From: an uncultured Micrococcales bacterium
GTDB lineage: Bacteria; Actinomycetota; Actinomycetes; S36-B12; UBA10799
Direction: 5' to 3'
Length of the DNA: 46,555 bases
Assembly: GCA_937952095.1 (NCBI GenBank)
Contig: CALFYG010000108.1
Coordinates: 1-46,555 of the forward strand
Below the pieces are notes generated by a model. The model had not been told where the DNA came from, made no database searches, and saw only the letters and a list, made by a program, of their open reading frames with translations. Positions 7,188-15,416 of the stretch are shown one piece after another (position 1 is the first letter of the stretch; every line of letters starts with the position of its first letter). A program made the translations under genes and the position numbers.

Positions 7188-8603
7188 ATGAGTCAACCGC
7201 TCACCACCGCGCAGCGAGACCGCGCAGTCGGGGCCATGGTGGGGCTCGCTGTGGGCGATGCCCTGGGTGCAGGCTACGAATTCGGGCCGGCGGTCCCGCC
7301 CGATGAGGTTGCCATGATCGGCGGTGGTCTCGGGGATTTCGCTCCGGGGGAGTGGACCGACGACACGTCGATGGCCATCCCCATGCTGCGGGCCCTGGCC
7401 CGCGGGCTGGACCTGGCGGCAGCGCCGACCCAGGACCTGATCGTCGAGGACTGGGTCGAGTGGAGTTATGAGGCCGCAGACATCGGCGTCACCACACGTG
7501 AGGCCCTGCGGGGCACGCAAGAGCGTTCCGCCGCCGCGGTGACCAGGCGCGCTCGCGGACGTTTCGAGGCGGGAGTGCCCGGCGCCGGCAACGGCACCCT
7601 CATGCGCACCACGCCGCTGGTCTTCGCGCGACTGTGGGATCCAGACGGGCTGACGGAGCTCGCCCGTGTCTACAGCGACCTGACACATGGTGATCCGGAG
7701 GCGGCCGACGCCTGTGTGCTGTGGAACCACGCCCAGCGTCACGCAATCCTGCACGGGGAGTTCGACCTGGAGGCCGGGCTGGACCGCCTCCCGATCGAGC
7801 GACAGGGCATGTGGGCCGACCGCATCCGCACGGCGGAGGCCGGCGAACCTGGTGACTTCACCAACAACGGATGGGTGGTCGGTGCGCTTCAGTGCGCGTG
7901 GTCGGCCATCACGACCACTCCCGCTGATGGTCCGGAGCATGTTGAACGCGCACTGCGGGCGGCGGTGGCTGCGGGTCATGACACGGACACGGTCGCCGCG
8001 ATCGCGGGCAGTCTGTTGGGAGCGAAGTGGGGCGTGTCCGCGATCCCGCTGGACTGGCGCCGGCGTGTGCATGGGTGGCCCGGCTTGACTGGACGGGATC
8101 TGGCGCGCCTCGCGAGCGTGGCGGTCACCGGGGACGAATGGCCCAGGCGTCTGTACGAGGGCGTGGATCCGCAGGGTCCCCCTGTGCCGCTCGCGGCCGA
8201 CCCTGGGGTGTGGGTCGGGGACGTCTTCGGCCTCGCGGACCTGCCGCATGAGGTGACATCCGTGGTGTCGCTGTGTCGCCTCGGTGATCAGCAGGTGCCG
8301 GCTCACATCCCCGCCGACAAGCACGTCGAGGTCTGGCTGATCGACAACGCCGCGCCCGAGGAGAATCCGCACCTCGAATTCGTCGCGCGTGACACTGTCG
8401 ATCTGATCGCTCGGCTTCGGGACGCGGGCGAGACGGTCTACGTCCACTGCGTGCAAGCACGTTCGCGGACGCCTTTCATCGCGGCGATGTACACCGCAAG
8501 GGTGTCCGGAGTGCCTGGGGTGCAGGCCCTGCACGAGGTGAGCCAGCAGTTGCCACAAGCACATCCGAACCGGGCGTTCCGGGCTCACCTCGCTGACGTG
8601 TAG
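7188..8603 (+). CDS. ADP-ribosylglycohydrolase fused to a Cys-phosphatase-like domain
   Basis: 471 residues from ATG 7188, behind AAGGGGGG. Residues about 10-300 are an ADP-ribosylglycohydrolase (DraG) domain: GLAVGDALG, the metal-binding GEWTDDTSM, GAGNGTLMR and GHDTDTVAAIAGSLLGA. These carry the acidic residues that hold two metal ions. Residues about 370-460 look like a dual-specificity/tyrosine phosphatase, with the loop VHCVQARSRT giving a C-x5-R-T signature at Cys421. Inference: the protein removes ADP-ribose and also acts on, or binds, phosphorylated or nucleotide substrates. A weak damage-promoter-like sequence (GTGTCA at 7139-7144) lies 44 bp before the start. Confidence 0.88.
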   Translation: MSQPLTTAQRDRAVGAMVGLAVGDALGAGYEFGPAVPPDEVAMIGGGLGDFAPGEWTDDTSMAIPMLRALARGLDLAAAPTQDLIVEDWVEWSYEAADIGVTTREALRGTQERSAAAVTRRARGRFEAGVPGAGNGTLMRTTPLVFARLWDPDGLTELARVYSDLTHGDPEAADACVLWNHAQRHAILHGEFDLEAGLDRLPIERQGMWADRIRTAEAGEPGDFTNNGWVVGALQCAWSAITTTPADGPEHVERALRAAVAAGHDTDTVAAIAGSLLGAKWGVSAIPLDWRRRVHGWPGLTGRDLARLASVAVTGDEWPRRLYEGVDPQGPPVPLAADPGVWVGDVFGLADLPHEVTSVVSLCRLGDQQVPAHIPADKHVEVWLIDNAAPEENPHLEFVARDTVDLIARLRDAGETVYVHCVQARSRTPFIAAMYTARVSGVPGVQALHEVSQQLPQAHPNRAFRAHLADV

Positions 8604-8722
8604 CCCTGTTGCCGCAACCTCCACCGGATCGTGACCGGGCCTCCATTCGTTCTTGATCTTGGACGTTTCCTGCGTCGGACAGCAGGCGTAGCGTGAGAAG
8701 TGGACACCGGAGGGGGTGTGCC

Positions 8723-9394
8723 ATGAAGAAGTTGAATCGAGCCATCGGAATGGCAGTCGTAGGGGCAGTGGCACTCGGGGGTATCGCCACACCGGTCTCT
8801 CCCGCCAGCGCGAAGACCATCAAGGTCTGCGTGAAGAAGAAGACCGGCGAGATGAGGATGGCCAAGAAGTGTAAGAAGGGCTGGAAGAAGGTCAGTTGGA
8901 ACAGCATCGGGCCAGCCGGTCCAGCGGGTGCGGCAGGACCTCAGTTGAAGGTCGTCGACAAGAACGGGATGGTCCTCGGGGACTTCTGGGGCATGACCTA
9001 TCCGAGCCTCATCCCGTACATCATGATCGGCTTCCAGGGCGGCACCTACATGTACCTCGGTGACGGTCGACTGGTGCCGAGTGGATCCTCGCCGCGGTTC
9101 ATCGACGCAGCCTGTGCGAGCAAGCCGTACGCGCCCGCCGCCGCCTCCGACGTTCCCGTCTATCTGAGCACTGTCGGTGGTCCTGGGCGACTGGTGTACC
9201 GGCCCACTGTTCCTGTGTGGCAGACGTCCCGGTCGTTCAAGATGACCTCGACCTTGCGCGCACACAACGCAGCCCTGTGGGCCTTCAACGAGCAGGGGAC
9301 GTGCGTGGCTGCGGGGGCGTACAACGGGACGCTGCTGGAACTCGAAGAGGTTCCTGCGCCGCCGGATGGCGTGGGCCCGCTGACGATCCGGTGA
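8723..9394 (+). CDS. secreted protein with short collagen-like motif
   Basis: 223 residues. A clear signal peptide ends near SPASA. A Lys-rich strip follows (KVCVKKKTGEMRMAKKCKKGWKKV), then GPAGPAGAAGP and about 150 residues of unknown fold. A Lys-rich strip followed by one G-P-A stretch is common in actinobacterial secreted proteins. ATG 8723 has GGAGGGGG upstream. The gene stands alone and is followed by a strong hairpin. Function is unknown. Confidence 0.75.
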   Translation: MKKLNRAIGMAVVGAVALGGIATPVSPASAKTIKVCVKKKTGEMRMAKKCKKGWKKVSWNSIGPAGPAGAAGPQLKVVDKNGMVLGDFWGMTYPSLIPYIMIGFQGGTYMYLGDGRLVPSGSSPRFIDAACASKPYAPAAASDVPVYLSTVGGPGRLVYRPTVPVWQTSRSFKMTSTLRAHNAALWAFNEQGTCVAAGAYNGTLLELEEVPAPPDGVGPLTIR

Positions 9395-9404
9395 GACACC
9401 GCGA

Positions 9405-9436
9405 ACGTGGCGGCTGCTGAGGGGGAGCCGCCACGT
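9405..9436 (+). terminator. hairpin after the secreted-protein gene
   Basis: A perfect 11-bp inverted repeat, ACGTGGCGGCT / AGCCGCCACGT, with a 10-base loop, begins 11 bp after the stop at 9394. There is no T run, which is usual for GC-rich actinomycete terminators. Confidence 0.65.
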
Positions 9437-9537
9437 GGGCCGTGTGAACAATGTCTCCGCGCTGCCTCTCGGATTGACTCGCCACGGCATCGACGGAAGG
9501 CTTGAGGAACTCCGCCCACGCCACACCGGGAGCCCGC

Positions 9538-11442
9538 ATGGCCAAGTCCGATGAGGAACTCCGCGCCAAGATCCTTGACGCCGCTGCGACTCTGTTCGCC
9601 GAATACGGATTCAGCGGCACCAAGGTCAACATGGTCGCGAAGGCCGCCGGAGTCAGCAGTGCCACGGTGCGCCGGCTGACCGGCAAGCGCGCGGAATTGT
9701 TCGAAGCAGTGATGGCCGACCGCGTCAGTTCATCGGCCGCTGAGCGTGTTGCGTCCGCCGTCGAAGATCCAGGTGATGCCCCGCCCATCGCCGTCATGCT
9801 CGCAGCCGCGCAGGAGGTCTTCGCCAGCCCTGCGGCCAGTTGGGACATCCTCGAACTCGAAGCGTTGACCCGCGCGCACATCGATCCCAGGCTGTGCGAC
9901 GTCGAGGCGCAGCGGATCGGTCGCCGGTGGGACAACGCCATGAGCCTGGTCTCCCAGATCCGGGCGAACGGCGGCCTCGACGCCGGCGTCTCGGACCGGG
10001 CCATTGTGCAGTTGGCCATCGCCATGTCGGCGGGCCTGGCGCTGCTCGACCCTGTGTTGGACCGCAAACCCTCGATGGCCGACTGGATCGGGCTCATCGC
10101 GCGGGTGGGGCAGGCGATCAGCCCCGACGACATGATCCTCGAGCCGAGTTATGAGGCGCGCGAGCCGTGGCGACTGCGACTGGAGATCACTGAGCAGCCT
10201 GGATCGCTCGCCCGGCTGGTGCGCGCGCTGGCCTCACTGCACGTCTACATCGTGGCTGTGCAGATCGTGGGGCACGGCGAGGACTTCCGAACGGTCGACA
10301 TCGCACTGACTGCGCCCGCTTCAGTCACGCAGGACGTGATCCTGGCAGCTGCGCTGTCCGCCGGCCGACACGCCTACGTCGGGGAGGGATCGCCGGACGA
10401 CGCGCTCGACCTGCCGACCCGCGTCATCGACGGTGCGACGGCGATGGTGAAGACCCCCGAGATTGCGCCGCTCGCGGCTGCTGAACTGGTCGAGGCAGAC
10501 GCCGTGGAGGTCGCCTCCGCGGTTGAGGGTGAGGACGACAGTCCGGATGTGTTGCGTCTGCAGTGGACCCCCGAGCGCCACGTGATCCTCCAGCGCTCGT
10601 GGGCGCCGTTCGAACGTGCTGAACGGACGCGGGCGTCGGCGCTGCTTCGTCTCTCTTCGGCCATCGCCGCAGCGTCGGCCAACGAGGACTCGCTGGGCTG
10701 GGTCGAGTCCATCAAGGGTGGGACGATCTGGATCCGTCTGGCCCGTCCCGAGGACGCCGATGCCGTAGCTGCCATGCACGATCGCAGTTCCGAGAAGAGC
10801 CGCTACCAGCGGTACTTCTCCATCACCGATTGGCATGGCACCAAGTTGTACCGGCTGTCTGGTGGGCACCGTGGCGCGACGCTCGTGGTCATGAGCGAGG
10901 CCGGGAAGATCATTGGTCTCGGCAACGTCTTCCCAGACCCGTCCGAGGGCGGCCATGCCGCCGAGATCGCGATGATCGTTGAGGACGAGTATCAGGGCCG
11001 TGGTGTGGGGACGAAACTCATCCGGGCGCTGCTACACATGGCGGCGCGGCTGGAGTTCACCGAGATCGTCGCGACAGTCCTGGCGGAGAACACCGGGATG
11101 TTGCATCTGCTGCGCAGCACGGGTCTGGAATGGAACTCGCAGATCCACGATGGCATCACCTACATGAAGGCCACGCTGCCGAGCCGGATGGAGTTCGTCG
11201 AGGCAGACACTGGACCGATCCGGCTGACCGGTGCCGGTGCGGCCAAGAAGCGCCCGACCCGCAAGGCACCGGCGAAGAAGGCCGCGGCGAAGAAAGCTCC
11301 GGTCAAGAAGGCGCCGGCGAAGAAAGCTCCGGTCAAGAAGGCCACGGCGAAGAAGGCTCCCGCGAAGAAGGCCCCGGCGAAGAAGGCTCCGGTCAAGAAG
11401 GCCACGGCGAAGCGCGCCCCGGCGAAGAAGGCGCCCTCCTGA
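9538..11442 (+). CDS. TetR-type regulator / ACT-like / GNAT acetyltransferase fusion with histone-H1-like tail
   Basis: 634 residues from ATG 9538, with GGGAG upstream. Residues about 5-55 are a TetR helix-turn-helix (LDAAATLFAEYGFSGTKVNMVAKAAGVSSATV). A TetR-like helical region runs to about 190. Residues about 211-290 look like an ACT ligand domain (LRLEITEQPGSLARLVRALA). Residues about 396-545 are a GNAT acetyltransferase with the acetyl-CoA motif QGRGVG near 485. The last 70 residues are Lys/Ala/Pro repeats (KKAPAKKAPV) like histone H1 or HupB tails. Inference: a DNA-binding, ligand-sensing acetyltransferase. Its target could be its own tail, nucleoid proteins or a metabolite enzyme. It ends 4 bp from a convergent gene. 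Confidence 0.85.
   Translation: MAKSDEELRAKILDAAATLFAEYGFSGTKVNMVAKAAGVSSATVRRLTGKRAELFEAVMADRVSSSAAERVASAVEDPGDAPPIAVMLAAAQEVFASPAASWDILELEALTRAHIDPRLCDVEAQRIGRRWDNAMSLVSQIRANGGLDAGVSDRAIVQLAIAMSAGLALLDPVLDRKPSMADWIGLIARVGQAISPDDMILEPSYEAREPWRLRLEITEQPGSLARLVRALASLHVYIVAVQIVGHGEDFRTVDIALTAPASVTQDVILAAALSAGRHAYVGEGSPDDALDLPTRVIDGATAMVKTPEIAPLAAAELVEADAVEVASAVEGEDDSPDVLRLQWTPERHVILQRSWAPFERAERTRASALLRLSSAIAAASANEDSLGWVESIKGGTIWIRLARPEDADAVAAMHDRSSEKSRYQRYFSITDWHGTKLYRLSGGHRGATLVVMSEAGKIIGLGNVFPDPSEGGHAAEIAMIVEDEYQGRGVGTKLIRALLHMAARLEFTEIVATVLAENTGMLHLLRSTGLEWNSQIHDGITYMKATLPSRMEFVEADTGPIRLTGAGAAKKRPTRKAPAKKAAAKKAPVKKAPAKKAPVKKATAKKAPAKKAPAKKAPVKKATAKRAPAKKAPS
11266..11440 (+). repeat. in-frame repeats encoding the Lys/Ala/Pro tail
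   Basis: Repeated GCGAAGAAGGC(T/C)CC and GGTCAAGAAGGC units, in steps of 12-15 bp, encode KKAP, KKAT and KKAA modules. They are coding repeats and likely to vary in number between strains. Confidence 0.8.
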
Positions 11443-11446
11443 CCGC

Positions 11447-12055
11447 TCAATCGCCGCAGTCCGTCGTGACGTACTCGGCGATGTTCGGGATGTAGCCGTA
11501 GAGCATCTTCTTGCGCGGTGTGCTTGATCCCACGTCCAATGCGACGTTCACGTACCCGGTTTCGGGGACCCACCACACTGGAGTTCCCCGTGGCGCGATC
11601 TTGACGAGATTCCAGTTCGTCGCCTTGTTACGCACTTTGCGATCCTTGGCCAGGCAGCCGAAGGTCCCCTGATCCAGCAGGTAGGTGGCGGTGTCCAAGT
11701 AGGCGCGGGCCACGACTTTGTACTTGCCCTTGCGCTTGATCACGTACCACCCAGGTTCGGGTGTCGCGGGGAAGTCACGTGCCAGGCAGATCAGGCCACT
11801 GCACTGCGCCCCTGTGACCAGATCCCAGGAGGACGTGCCTTCATAGACGTAGTCAGGGCGCTCGAGCACCGCGCGCCGACCTCCCGGACCAGTGGCCTTC
11901 ACAAAGGTCGCGGCCTGTGTCAGGTCCTTGTCCTTCAGCGCCATGATGAAGGCCTCGCCGACATCGTGGCGTGTCATATTCGCTGAATCCGCAGGAGCGC
12001 CGATCGCCAGGAGCAGCGCGGCGCTGACGGGAAGTGCGATCAATCGAGTGATCAT
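11447..12055 (-). CDS. secreted protein of unknown function
   Basis: 202 residues. A signal peptide (MITRLIALPVSAALLLAIGAP) is cut near ADSA. The mature part contains four Cys (AQCSGLICLA, FGCLA and the final DCGD) and several WY/VVA strands, so it is probably a small disulfide-bonded beta-rich domain. ATG 12055 has GGTGAAAA upstream. No family is recognised. It is convergent with the acetyltransferase fusion and divergent from the helicase gene. Confidence 0.7.
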   Translation of the reverse strand: MITRLIALPVSAALLLAIGAPADSANMTRHDVGEAFIMALKDKDLTQAATFVKATGPGGRRAVLERPDYVYEGTSSWDLVTGAQCSGLICLARDFPATPEPGWYVIKRKGKYKVVARAYLDTATYLLDQGTFGCLAKDRKVRNKATNWNLVKIAPRGTPVWWVPETGYVNVALDVGSSTPRKKMLYGYIPNIAEYVTTDCGD

Positions 12056-12137
12056 TTTTCACCACCCCCACCATCAACCGTACGCCTGAATGGTGCTGAA
12101 CGGGCATGGCTCAGGTCGGTCACGACACACTTCTGTC

Positions 12138-13697
12138 ATGCCCCGCAACATCCCGCCGACTCCGGACTACTCAGGCTATGGGTCGGGCGCGGAGAGCAGC
12201 GTATGGGAGGCGCTGCAAGCGCTACCGGATGACGCGGTGGTCATCAGTCAGTACCGCGTCCTTGACAACCGCGGGGTGCTTCGGGAAGCCGATTTCGTCG
12301 TGCTGATCCCCGACGTAGGAGTGGGCGTCGTTGAGGTGAAGGGCGGCCTGGTCTGGACGATCGACGGGGAGTGGATCTCCAGGGACGGCCGGGGTGTGGA
12401 CCACTCGATCAAGGACCCGATGTGGCAGGCGCAGAAGGCCGGCTTCACGATCCGCGACTTCGTCGTCGGCCAGGGTGTGCGCTGGCCGTCATGGCTACCG
12501 GTGGTGGTTCTTCCAGCTACCACGTTGCCGCGCGGTTTCGCCCCCGCGGACTCTGAGCGCAAAGAATGGATCGACGGCCTGAATGATCTCGCGGCCCGGC
12601 TCAGCGCTGCGATCTACACAGGCGACCCCCCGGACGTGGATGAACTCGTCGAAGTGCTTGAGACGCGACTGCCCAAGCCATCAGCGCGGCAGAAGGCCGC
12701 ATTGGACGCGAAGCGCGCCGATCTCATCACCCGTGACCAGTACGCCATCTTGCGAGCTGTGCGCACCAACGATCGAATCCTTGTGACCGGCGGACCGGGC
12801 ACCGGGAAGACCTGGCTGGCGCTCGAGCATGCTCGGCAGGAGACGCTGCGCGGAGCCAAGGTGGCGCTGCTCTGCTACAACCGTGGCCTTGCTGTTCATT
12901 TGCGGCGCCGTGCCTCCGAGTGGCCCGAGGACGAGCGGCCGGCACTGATCGCCACGCTGCACGAAGTGGCCCTCGACTGGACCGGGACGGAGGTCCCCGA
13001 CGATGCCGACTCGGAGTTCTGGGACGCGTTACCCGCGAAGTTGCAGGCGGCGGCGGAGGAGATCGAGGACAGGTTCGATCTGGTCATCGTCGACGAGTCG
13101 CAGGACTTCCGGGAACAGTGGTGGCCGGCGGTGCAGTCGTTGCTCGTCGATCCCGAGACCGGTCCACTGGTGGCCTTCGGTGATGAGGACCAGGAACTGT
13201 ACGGCCGCGGGGTGCTCGGTCTTCCCGCCCTGGAAGTGACGCTGGACGAGAACATCCGCAACACCGTGCAGATCGCGGAGTTGCTCCAGAAGGTCACCGG
13301 CGATCCGCAGAGGTGCCGTGGTGCGACTGGGCCGGAGCCCATGTTCTTGCCCTGTGCGCAGGACGATGTCCTGGCTACGGCTGACCAGGCTGTGCTCGCC
13401 TTGTTGGCGGGCGATCAGTACCGGCCCGGCGACATCGCCGTGCTGACCACTCATCGGCGGCACCGGGAGCACCAGCGCCGGCGGGCCGAGCTGGGCCCCA
13501 CGGGTTTCGCCGACTCGTTGGTGGGGACCGACGACGTCGCCTACTCCACGGTGAAGGGGTTCAAAGGGCTGGAGCGGGCGGCGGTGGTACTTGCGGTCAA
13601 CGGGTTCCACGACGACGACGATCCGGAGAACCTGCTGCGGGTGGGGATGTCACGAGCGTGCCACCAGTTGGTGGTGGTGGGGATGGGGAAGGCCTAA
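12138..13697 (+). CDS. NERD nuclease-related domain / UvrD-like superfamily I helicase
   Basis: 519 residues from ATG 12138. The N-terminal region (about 15-130) has ADFVV near 50 and the EVKGG end of a PD-(D/E)xK-like core near 65, typical of NERD domains. The helicase part has Walker A GGPGTGKT (about 218-225), Walker B VIVDESQD (about 316), a DEDQELYG motif, and a C-terminal VKGFKGLE...GMSRA, which are UvrD/RecB-type motifs. It likely unwinds or processes DNA. Such proteins occur both in repair and in phage-defence contexts. Its last 4 bases overlap the end of the convergent HNH gene. Confidence 0.88.
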   Translation: MPRNIPPTPDYSGYGSGAESSVWEALQALPDDAVVISQYRVLDNRGVLREADFVVLIPDVGVGVVEVKGGLVWTIDGEWISRDGRGVDHSIKDPMWQAQKAGFTIRDFVVGQGVRWPSWLPVVVLPATTLPRGFAPADSERKEWIDGLNDLAARLSAAIYTGDPPDVDELVEVLETRLPKPSARQKAALDAKRADLITRDQYAILRAVRTNDRILVTGGPGTGKTWLALEHARQETLRGAKVALLCYNRGLAVHLRRRASEWPEDERPALIATLHEVALDWTGTEVPDDADSEFWDALPAKLQAAAEEIEDRFDLVIVDESQDFREQWWPAVQSLLVDPETGPLVAFGDEDQELYGRGVLGLPALEVTLDENIRNTVQIAELLQKVTGDPQRCRGATGPEPMFLPCAQDDVLATADQAVLALLAGDQYRPGDIAVLTTHRRHREHQRRRAELGPTGFADSLVGTDDVAYSTVKGFKGLERAAVVLAVNGFHDDDDPENLLRVGMSRACHQLVVVGMGKA

Positions 13698-14752
13698 ACG
13701 GTGGGCAACAGGTTCTCCCAGCCTTCGAGTTCCCGCATTTCCTTTCCCGCGAGCCAGCCAAGGGCTCCGACACGGTTCGCCGAGGAGTACGTGTAGCGCG
13801 CGATCGCGATGGCGCGATGTCGATCCTCGGGAACAGCTCCTCCGGATAGAAGTGAATCGGCCAGGTCCACGTTCCGCGTGCTCCAACGGTCGAGGTGCGG
13901 CAGGGCAGCCACGTGATCGCTCTTCTGGATGTTCGTGCGACTACTCGTGAGCACGAGGTTGAAAGGCGAGTTGAGCGGGAATCGCGACCATGGGATGAAG
14001 TGGTCGACGTGCAGATCAGTGGCAGTCAGTGATCGTTGTGTGTAGAAGCAGCGGCCGCCTTGGAGTTCAAGAAGGAGATCCGCGTACTGGTGTACCGCGG
14101 AGCGATCCACTCCGAACAGAAATGCGGAGAGGTCGTGACCCCTGCCCAACTCGGGATTCGTGCGCCGCACGTACTCCACCCAGGCCGCTTGGGTCGTCGT
14201 CGTTATCAGGGGGCGGAACCGCCGGAGGCAGGCTGAGACGCCAGGATTCAGCACGATGCATCCGTCAATCACCTCTGTGGGATACAGGAAGTTGTCGGGG
14301 TGATAGGGGTCCTCCTTCTCCCTCCCGATTGTCTGCAGTTTCATCAAAGGCATCGTCTTGACACGTTGAGTCGCTTCCCTGAGCAGTTGCTCTGGGACGG
14401 AATCGAACGCGTCGACTCGATCGGGGTTGCGCACCGCGTCGCGTGCCTTGCTGACGGTGGCCAGAATGGCAGCCTGCCTTCCCGTGTTCTGGCGCAGCGG
14501 ATGGCGGAGTCCGGGATAGTCGCGCGTGTGGCGCCAGTAGATCTGAAGGAACTGAGCGCCGAGGTCTTCCAGCGGTACGTATTGTTCCCGGGAGTCGTCG
14601 AAGCCCTTCTCCGCGGCAACGTTGGTGAGCGCCAGCAGCAATGCGTACTTGTAGGTTGCGACGAAACTGCCTGACTCGAGGAGACGCTGAAGACTCTCGA
14701 TGAACTGCAACTGGAAGGCGGCCGGCGGCTCCTCTGACGGTGATCCACTCAT
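13694..14752 (-). CDS. HNH endonuclease domain protein
   Basis: 352 residues from ATG 14752 (GGGGA upstream); ATG 14770 is an alternative without a clear ribosome site. The N-terminal 200 residues are helical, with YKYALLLALTNVAAEKG and YWRHTRDYPGLRHP. An HNH fold follows: GGRCFYTQRSL, VDHFIPW, NLVLTSSRTNIQKSDH and LPHLDRW at about 230-290. Similar proteins are annotated as HNH endonucleases, some in defence islands. It converges with the NERD-helicase gene with overlapping stops. Confidence 0.82.
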   Translation of the reverse strand: MSGSPSEEPPAAFQLQFIESLQRLLESGSFVATYKYALLLALTNVAAEKGFDDSREQYVPLEDLGAQFLQIYWRHTRDYPGLRHPLRQNTGRQAAILATVSKARDAVRNPDRVDAFDSVPEQLLREATQRVKTMPLMKLQTIGREKEDPYHPDNFLYPTEVIDGCIVLNPGVSACLRRFRPLITTTTQAAWVEYVRRTNPELGRGHDLSAFLFGVDRSAVHQYADLLLELQGGRCFYTQRSLTATDLHVDHFIPWSRFPLNSPFNLVLTSSRTNIQKSDHVAALPHLDRWSTRNVDLADSLLSGGAVPEDRHRAIAIARYTYSSANRVGALGWLAGKEMRELEGWENLLPTV

Positions 14753-14804
14753 CCGATCCCCGTCGTTCATGCCGACAGATTGCCACGCATAGAGGCGTCC
14801 CCGC

Positions 14805-15416
14805 TCACTCGCCGACCGCCTCGGCCCTTCCCGCCGTCGAGCCCGGCCCGTGATGCGAGCTGCCCTGGGCATCGAACTCCTCGGCCACGACTCCGAGCTC
14901 CGGCACCCACGCGAGGGCCCGCTCGACATCCGCCCAGGTGAGACCGGTCCGAACGTCGGTCTGCAGCAGCCTGAAGTTGGCCGGGTCGAATCCCTGCTGG
15001 GTGAGGTAGACGTGATCGTCGTGGCCGTGGGCGTCATCGATCCAGACCCAGCGCTCGTCACGGCCCACCTCCATCGCGAGGATGGGACTCTTCGCGTACA
15101 ACAGCCGATCAATCGCCGCCGGCGGGTAGCCCTGGTCGAGCAGCACCTGCTCGCCGATGTGCCAGGACGTGAACAGGTGAGGTGTCTTGTCCAAGCCGAC
15201 CTGCGGTCCCATCAACAACGACGCCCGTTCGTTCCACAACGTGAACCAGACGATGTCGAAGTGCTGCCCGAGGGTGGCGACCATCGCCGTGAGCTCGTCG
15301 TGAAGGTGGATCGTGAATCCGTCCATCTCATACACGGCGTAGCCCGGGGGTCCGGGCGGATCCGGAATGGCGTTGAGGACCCCGTCGATGTCGAGGTAGA
15401 GCGTGGGTCTGGTCAT
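14805..15416 (-). CDS. HAD-like hydrolase domain protein
   Basis: 203 residues. The N-terminus LYLDIDGVLN is the HAD motif I with Asp nucleophile and Asp acid (DxD). The other core elements are FTLWNER, LLYAKSP (motif III Lys) and WVWIDDAHGHD (motif IV acids). A mobile cap appears absent or small. It probably hydrolyses a phosphate ester; the substrate is unknown. Its ATG overlaps the stop of the vWA gene (ATGA), so the pair is co-translated. Confidence 0.8.
   Translation of the reverse strand: MTRPTLYLDIDGVLNAIPDPPGPPGYAVYEMDGFTIHLHDELTAMVATLGQHFDIVWFTLWNERASLLMGPQVGLDKTPHLFTSWHIGEQVLLDQGYPPAAIDRLLYAKSPILAMEVGRDERWVWIDDAHGHDDHVYLTQQGFDPANFRLLQTDVRTGLTWADVERALAWVPELGVVAEEFDAQGSSHHGPGSTAGRAEAVGE

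Noticed and set aside
11266..11440. possible CRISPR-like or minisatellite array
   Set aside because: The units are 12-15 bp, have no spacers, stay in frame, and encode a Lys/Ala/Pro tail.
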